Source: Candidatus Methanophagales archaeon (GTDB lineage Archaea > Halobacteriota > Syntropharchaeia > Alkanophagales > Methanospirareceae). Taken from it: a stretch of DNA of 8,148 nucleotides. Positions 5,121 to 8,148 of this stretch are shown here, piece after piece. The position numbers and the translations under genes were made by a program. Numbering within the stretch: position 1 is the first letter of the stretch; every line of letters starts with the position of its first letter. The notes under the pieces are model-generated. The model searched no databases, was not told where the DNA came from, and saw only the letters and a program-made list of their open reading frames with translations. The stretch spans positions 1 to 8,148 of the forward strand of contig JAGGZZ010000050.1 of assembly GCA_021161765.1 (NCBI GenBank), in the 5' to 3' direction.

Positions 5121-5417
5121 TCACGGCAGGTATCGGTCTATATCCAAGGCTCCGTGGAATACCCCGAGGATCTCTACGCGATCGCTGCCCTTGATTAGAT
5201 ATACGATACGATAGTGCCCGTAGAGAAGTATACGGATATCCCCCTCCGGTTCTGATCTGTATTTGTACCCAACCTCTGGGAATTCGTGCAGAATCTGCGC
5301 GCGTTGATAAATGCCAGATACGATCTTCTCAGCGGCAGCAGGGTTGCCCTGCGCTATATAGCCGTGTATGTCTTTGAGCCACCGCTCGGCCTCCTCCGTC
5401 CATATTATTCCTGCCAT
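5121..5417 (-). CDS. ParE/RelE-superfamily toxin
   Basis: This 98-residue protein follows the ParE/RelE pattern: IIWTEEAERWLKDIHGYIAQ with W6 and helix 1, NPAAAEKIVSGIYQRAQILHEFPEVG (25-50), YKYRSEPEGDIRILLYGHYRIVYLI (51-75) with the conserved R-x-L and YRIVY strand, and a closing VEILGVFHGALDID. Relatives either poison DNA gyrase (ParE) or cleave ribosome-bound mRNA (RelE); which applies is not visible. Its ATG overlaps the antitoxin gene by 13 bases, giving translational coupling. Length is full and no lesion is seen. It ends about 40 bases from a decayed recombinase, pointing to arrival by mobile DNA. Confidence 0.88.
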   Translation of the reverse strand: MAGIIWTEEAERWLKDIHGYIAQGNPAAAEKIVSGIYQRAQILHEFPEVGYKYRSEPEGDIRILLYGHYRIVYLIKGSDRVEILGVFHGALDIDRYLP

Positions 5418-5590
5418 GTTCTAATCCGCCGAGCCATATCTTCGTTGGAAATAACCCTTCCAGTACGGGAGTCCGCCAGCCCACGCTCAACCATGCGCTC
5501 GAAAGCAAGCTCGCGTATGATCTCCTCGTAGGTTGCATCCTCCGGTTGCTCCTGGATGATTTCAGCCATTCGCGCTTTTAAAGATGACAT
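5405..5590 (-). CDS. Small antitoxin partner of the ParE/RelE-type toxin
   Basis: This 61-residue acidic protein contains EQPEDATYEEIIRELAFERM at residues 14-33 and the tail RVISNEDMARRIRTWQE (45-61). This layout is common for short antitoxins paired with ParE/RelE toxins, in which the C-terminal part wraps the toxin. I see no clear ribbon-helix-helix or Phd fold, so the subclass is open. A strong AAGGAG (5606-5601) lies 10 bases before the ATG. Upstream is an AT-rich promoter stretch (5621-5645). A direct TGTTCT-TGTTCT repeat (5591-5602) next to the start may be an operator. It comes first in the pair and overlaps the toxin start, the standard order. Confidence 0.82.
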   Translation of the reverse strand: MSSLKARMAEIIQEQPEDATYEEIIRELAFERMVERGLADSRTGRVISNEDMARRIRTWQE

Positions 5591-5620
5591 TGTTCTTGTT
5601 CTCCTTATGGTCGAACATTG

Positions 5621-5645
5621 CTTTTTATCTTTATTCTATTATTTC
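5621..5645 (-). promoter_or_regulatory. Promoter region of the toxin-antitoxin pair
   Basis: The minus strand reads AATAATAGAATAAAGATAAA then AAG. It is AT-rich with TATA-like options 31-55 bases ahead of the antitoxin ATG. It lies back-to-back with the arcS promoter region in a 159-bp divergent gap. Confidence 0.35.
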
Positions 5646-5650
5646 TCAAG

Positions 5651-5668
5651 TATGTAAATATAAATAAC
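5651..5668 (+). promoter_or_regulatory. TATA-like box of arcS
   Basis: TATGTAAATATAAATAAC on the plus strand. A transcript start about 26 bases on (near 5687) would leave a leader of about 60 bases. No clear Shine-Dalgarno precedes the arcS ATG, so a second AT-rich box at about 5735-5744 (TTTTAAATTA) cannot be dismissed. Confidence 0.4.
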
Positions 5669-5749
5669 CGTAGTAATTTGGCATACTTCTAAGTCTATCG
5701 GAGATTAGAATTGAAGATTCAAAACCGATAAACCATTTTAAATTACACG

Positions 5750-7540
5750 ATGACAAAATTTTACGAGGTCAGGAGAAGAGACGGTGCAGCAAGAACAGGG
5801 AAATTGTCGGTTGAAGAAAATTATATACAAACGCCTCTGATGCTCCGAGTTGACACCATAAGCAAGAAGAAAGGAGAACTGGAAGTATTTAACGTGGAAA
5901 ATCCGAACTTCGATGATTTATCTTCTGAAGAAGCCTGGGACGCTCCACGAGGCGTTGTCCTCCTGCCCGAAGTTCACCCTCTGTTCACGAAAGTGAAAGA
6001 AGCTCCAATGTTTGCCGACTTTTTCGTACTCTCCTTCGCTTCTAATATGCTCAACAGCCCACGGGATTTTGTGCGTAGGGTTATTGATGCGAGAAACGCA
6101 ATACCGCCTGATGTAGCATTGTGGGTTCCCGCGATAGCGACGGCGGAAAATGCGGCACTTATGTTTTACATGGGCGTGGACATAATAGACGATACAAACG
6201 CGGTGCTAAAAGGCTGCCAGGGTATTTATCTCATGGAAGAAGGGGAAGTAAGATTAAATGAATTAGACGAATTGCCGTGTAATTGCCGTGTTTGCACTTC
6301 TTTAAGTATAAATGCGTTAAAGCAGAAGAATAGCAAAGAACGAGCTTCGTTATTAGCAAAGCACAATACGCTGGTGCTGGATAAAGAGGTAAAAAAAGCA
6401 AGAGCGTGCATCAGAGCGGGTAATTTGCGTGAGTACGTGGAGATGCGAGTCAGGTCGTCACCTTTTTTGACCGCTGTGCTTCGCATTTTAGACAGCGAAG
6501 AAGAAGCGTATTTTGAACGCCGAACGCCCGTTGCTCGAAATTGCATTATGATGGCAAATACAATGGAATCGCTGAAAAGGACAGAAGTAAAGCGGTTTGC
6601 GAGCAGGGTTCTGGAACGGTATGAACCGCCGGCGAGGAAAATATTGCTGATATTACCGTGTTCTGCGAGGAAGCCATATTCCACGTCACCGTCTCACACG
6701 AGGTTCATAGATGCGATTGCGGGTTATAGAGGTCAGATACATGAGTTGATTTTAACGTCGCCACTGGGTGTAGTGCCACGGGAGCTGGAAGCGGTCTATC
6801 CCGCAGCATTCTACAACATTCCCGTAACGGGCTACTGGGATGCGGAGGAACGGGAATGGGTCTCTTCATGCTTGCGTGCATACCTTGAGCGGAAAATGAA
6901 GAATTATGACGTGGTGGTTGCGCATCTCAGCGGTGCGTATAGCGAGATATGCGCATTGGTTGCGGAAGATTTAGGCATAGAGATCGCATACACGTGCGAA
7001 GCCAACGAAGGGACAACTTCAAAAGAGGCTTTGAACAGGCTGAAGGAACGAGTAGCCGGGTTGTGTGATGATAAACGGCGATTATCGGGATTTGAGATGA
7101 AAATGAGCATGATAAAAGCGATGGCTGATTTTCAGTTTGGTCCCGGTGCGGGAAGGCAGCTGCTGGGCGAGGAAGAAGAAGGAGGAGAAAGACTGAAAAT
7201 AAACGGTAAGTTCCCTTCTTTCAAACTCAGCTCGAAGGGCGATGTTCTTGCGAGAATCGTGCCGGAATACGGGCTTTTAACGCTTACGGTGAAAGGAGCG
7301 CGAAGAATTGAAGATTTGCTTTCCTCATACGTGGTGGAAATAGGCGATTTTGCTCCTAAAGGCTCTATATTGGCACCAGGGGTTGTAAACGCGGGTGAAC
7401 AAATAAGGGTGAATGATGAGGTCGTGTTCCGCGGCGAGAAGGTGTTTGGTGTGGGTAGAGCGAAAATGAGTGGTTGGGAGATGGTGGAGTCGCAGAAGGG
7501 TATGGCAGTGCAGGTGAGGGAGGTGGAAGAAATTGAGTGA
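5750..7540 (+). CDS. arcS: Archaeosine synthase alpha subunit ArcS (TgtA2)
   Basis: This 596-residue protein is a TGT paralogue that acts after the archaeal tRNA-guanine transglycosylase, converting preQ0 at position 15 of tRNA toward archaeosine. In several archaea ArcS attaches lysine and a radical-SAM partner (RaSEA) completes the step. The N-terminal TGT-like barrel spans about 1-260, with zinc-site residues C177, C179, C182 (PCNCRVC) and H205 in AKHN. The ArcS-specific core motif PCSARKPYSTSPSH (303-316) is intact; this signature separates ArcS from true TGT. A C-terminal PUA RNA-binding domain covers about 515-594 (ends FGVGRAKMSGWEMVES and on). Length is typical. The ATG at 5750 lacks a clear Shine-Dalgarno; no better in-frame start is seen upstream. 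Neither tgtA nor the RaSEA gene is in the window. Confidence 0.95.
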   Translation: MTKFYEVRRRDGAARTGKLSVEENYIQTPLMLRVDTISKKKGELEVFNVENPNFDDLSSEEAWDAPRGVVLLPEVHPLFTKVKEAPMFADFFVLSFASNMLNSPRDFVRRVIDARNAIPPDVALWVPAIATAENAALMFYMGVDIIDDTNAVLKGCQGIYLMEEGEVRLNELDELPCNCRVCTSLSINALKQKNSKERASLLAKHNTLVLDKEVKKARACIRAGNLREYVEMRVRSSPFLTAVLRILDSEEEAYFERRTPVARNCIMMANTMESLKRTEVKRFASRVLERYEPPARKILLILPCSARKPYSTSPSHTRFIDAIAGYRGQIHELILTSPLGVVPRELEAVYPAAFYNIPVTGYWDAEEREWVSSCLRAYLERKMKNYDVVVAHLSGAYSEICALVAEDLGIEIAYTCEANEGTTSKEALNRLKERVAGLCDDKRRLSGFEMKMSMIKAMADFQFGPGAGRQLLGEEEEGGERLKINGKFPSFKLSSKGDVLARIVPEYGLLTLTVKGARRIEDLLSSYVVEIGDFAPKGSILAPGVVNAGEQIRVNDEVVFRGEKVFGVGRAKMSGWEMVESQKGMAVQVREVEEIE

Positions 7541-7634
7541 GCATGCTGACGAGCTTGGTGCATATATCAATTTTGAATATTTCAAAAAAGCGACTTTATT
7601 CATACTTAAGTTGGATAACCATAGACTATTGTAA
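7533..7634 (+). pseudogene. Possible truncated gene start overlapping the arcS stop
   Basis: A TTG at 7533 overlaps the arcS TGA in the +1 frame and is preceded by GGGAGGTGG (about 7518-7526), an excellent ribosome binding site at 6-8 bases. The frame reads MSEHADELGAYINFEYFKKA followed by about 13 residues to a stop at 7632. The first 24 codons lie before the converging gene fragment ends at 7606; the rest overlaps it. This may be the surviving 5' end of an arcS-coupled gene cut off by rearrangement. The SD could equally be chance within acidic arcS codons. The product is not recognised. Confidence 0.25.
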
Positions 7635-7899
7635 ATTGTGAGTAGTCATCCTCATAGCGTAGTCCTATTACTACGATATCTACATATTCTCCCTGTTCAC
7701 GAAACTCCCTTTTTCCAAAGCGCATGTGATTACACATTTTGTGGGGATCAAAGGAATCTAATACTGGGTAAGCATGCCAACTATCGTCTACCAGCTTTTC
7801 AAGAAAAAAATCCATGACTTGCGGAGCACTTGCATTTATTTCATAAGTGCAGCCTCGGGCTTTGCCATAGCCAACACGAAGCTCTTTGTATTTCATCAT
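7606..7899 (-). CDS. Hypothetical protein, probably N-terminally truncated
   Basis: From ATG 7899 the product is 97 residues, not recognised by name. It contains GCTYEINASAPQVMDFFLEKLVDDSWHAYPV, the pattern of small exported-protein domains of the type 'P-x-GA ... ASxxxVxxFYxxxLxxxGW'. The frame stays open upstream of the ATG to a stop at 7989-7987. That extension reads like the same domain (HEDIKIPKGATMM contains the expected IPKGA before the Met) but has no ATG, GTG or TTG. So the AAGGAG (7910-7905) and TATA-like GATATAAAAA (7926-7917) ahead of 7899 probably lie inside former coding DNA. The true N-terminus seems lost at the junction with the transposase end (stop at 8002). It may still be translated from 7899. 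It converges on arcS. Confidence 0.6.
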   Translation of the reverse strand: MMKYKELRVGYGKARGCTYEINASAPQVMDFFLEKLVDDSWHAYPVLDSFDPHKMCNHMRFGKREFREQGEYVDIVVIGLRYEDDYSQFTIVYGYPT

Positions 7900-7991
7900 T
7901 GTAGCTCCTTTCGGGATTTTTATATCCTCATGACGAATATGATCAAAAAACTTGGTATCGTATTCCAGATATTTATAACCTGACTTTTAGA

Positions 7992-8008
7992 GTTGTATAG
8001 GCTACAAC
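7992..8008. repeat. Small inverted repeat at the transposase 3' end
   Basis: GTTGTA (7992-7997), a 5-base spacer, then TACAAC (8003-8008): a perfect 6-bp inverted repeat overlapping the transposase stop codon. It could be a terminator stem or part of the insertion-sequence end; the insertion boundary must lie at about 7980-8001. Confidence 0.35.
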
Positions 8009-8148
8009 CCGAAAAGCCTATCCGCAAACCCCAACTTTTCGATAATCTCCTTTTGCTCTTTAGTGAGAACAGAAATTTTATCACGCCTTTCTCCCCCAAA
8101 ATCAAGCGTAGTCTTTCGTATTCTACCCAGTTCATCCAGACTATCCTC
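8002..8148 (-). CDS. Transposase C-terminal end (DDE type, IS1634/IS4-like), partial
   Basis: The frame enters from the right edge and ends at TAG (8004-8002), giving 48 residues: EDSLDELGRIRKTTLDFGGE, then RRDKISVLTKEQKEIIEKLG and FADRLFGL. The layout, a short 'L-x-x-LGRI' helix, a beta stretch, then 'LTxEQxxIxxxLG' before the stop, is what I associate with the C-terminal tail of IS1634/IS4-type transposases. The DDE catalytic residues are outside the window, so the family is tentative. Its stop lies about 15 bases from the point where the neighbouring truncated gene's frame closes, which fits an insertion-sequence end. Confidence 0.5.
   Translation of the reverse strand, partial: EDSLDELGRIRKTTLDFGGERRDKISVLTKEQKEIIEKLGFADRLFGL

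Noticed and set aside
4971..5198. 75-residue plus-strand frame as an intact gene
   Set aside because: Only its first part matches an integrase, and the matching sequence then shifts frame. The rest is antisense to the toxin gene's 3' end.
7132..7563. Minus-strand 143-residue frame opposite the arcS PUA domain
   Set aside because: Ser/Pro-rich antisense shadow of a well-supported gene.
7920..8135. 71-residue minus-strand frame
   Set aside because: It overlaps the transposase tail and the gene fragment in a different frame; those frames give recognisable or domain-like sequence, this one does not.

Overview
The window reads as archaeal chromosome, most likely euryarchaeal in the broad sense. 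It carries archaeal/eukaryote-type ribosomal proteins (eL24, eS28, L7Ae), an Orc1/Cdc6 initiator and an ArcS-type archaeosine synthase, and it has A/T-rich TATA-like boxes. GC content is intermediate and the intergenic spaces hold dispersed short repeats. Gene content and style would fit a methanogen- or ANME-related lineage, but that placement is inference; no rRNA or other marker is present to fix it.

Left part, plus strand (1-951): the last 44 codons of a TsaA/TrmO-like tRNA methyltransferase, then 15 bases later a complete molybdate/tungstate-type ABC permease. From 952 to 1229 there is no convincing gene. That stretch holds a 92-bp inverted repeat and an orphan TATA-like promoter.

Middle, minus strand (3462 down to 1230): cdc6, rpl7ae and rps28e are tightly packed (gaps of 18 and 5 bases) and look like one replication/translation operon. 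rpl24e follows after a 170-bp spacer filled with copies of an 'ACACAGATTACGCAGATT'-type repeat. Two copies bracket rpl24e, and one of them supplies its stop codon. The cdc6 upstream region (3463-3621) is divergent, AT-rich, and has a mini-ORB-like site, so it is a candidate replication origin.

Plus strand 3622-4725: an APH/choline-kinase-fold phosphotransferase of unknown substrate, with a strong hairpin just ahead of its ribosome binding site. Then comes an accessory islet (about 4950-5590): a decayed, doubly frameshifted integron/phage-type tyrosine recombinase fragment directly abutting a complete ParE/RelE-type toxin with its small antitoxin on the minus strand.

Right part: arcS (5750-7540, plus), which makes the archaeosine modification at tRNA position 15. 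Converging on it is a fragment of an unknown protein whose reading frame runs upstream past its apparent ATG. That fragment is cut off by the end of a transposase gene (8002-8148, minus) that leaves the window. A possible truncated gene start overlaps the arcS stop.

The core genes serve tRNA modification, translation and replication. The novelty lies in the repeats, the gene remnants and the candidate origin. I see no clearly new multi-gene defence or biosynthetic system.
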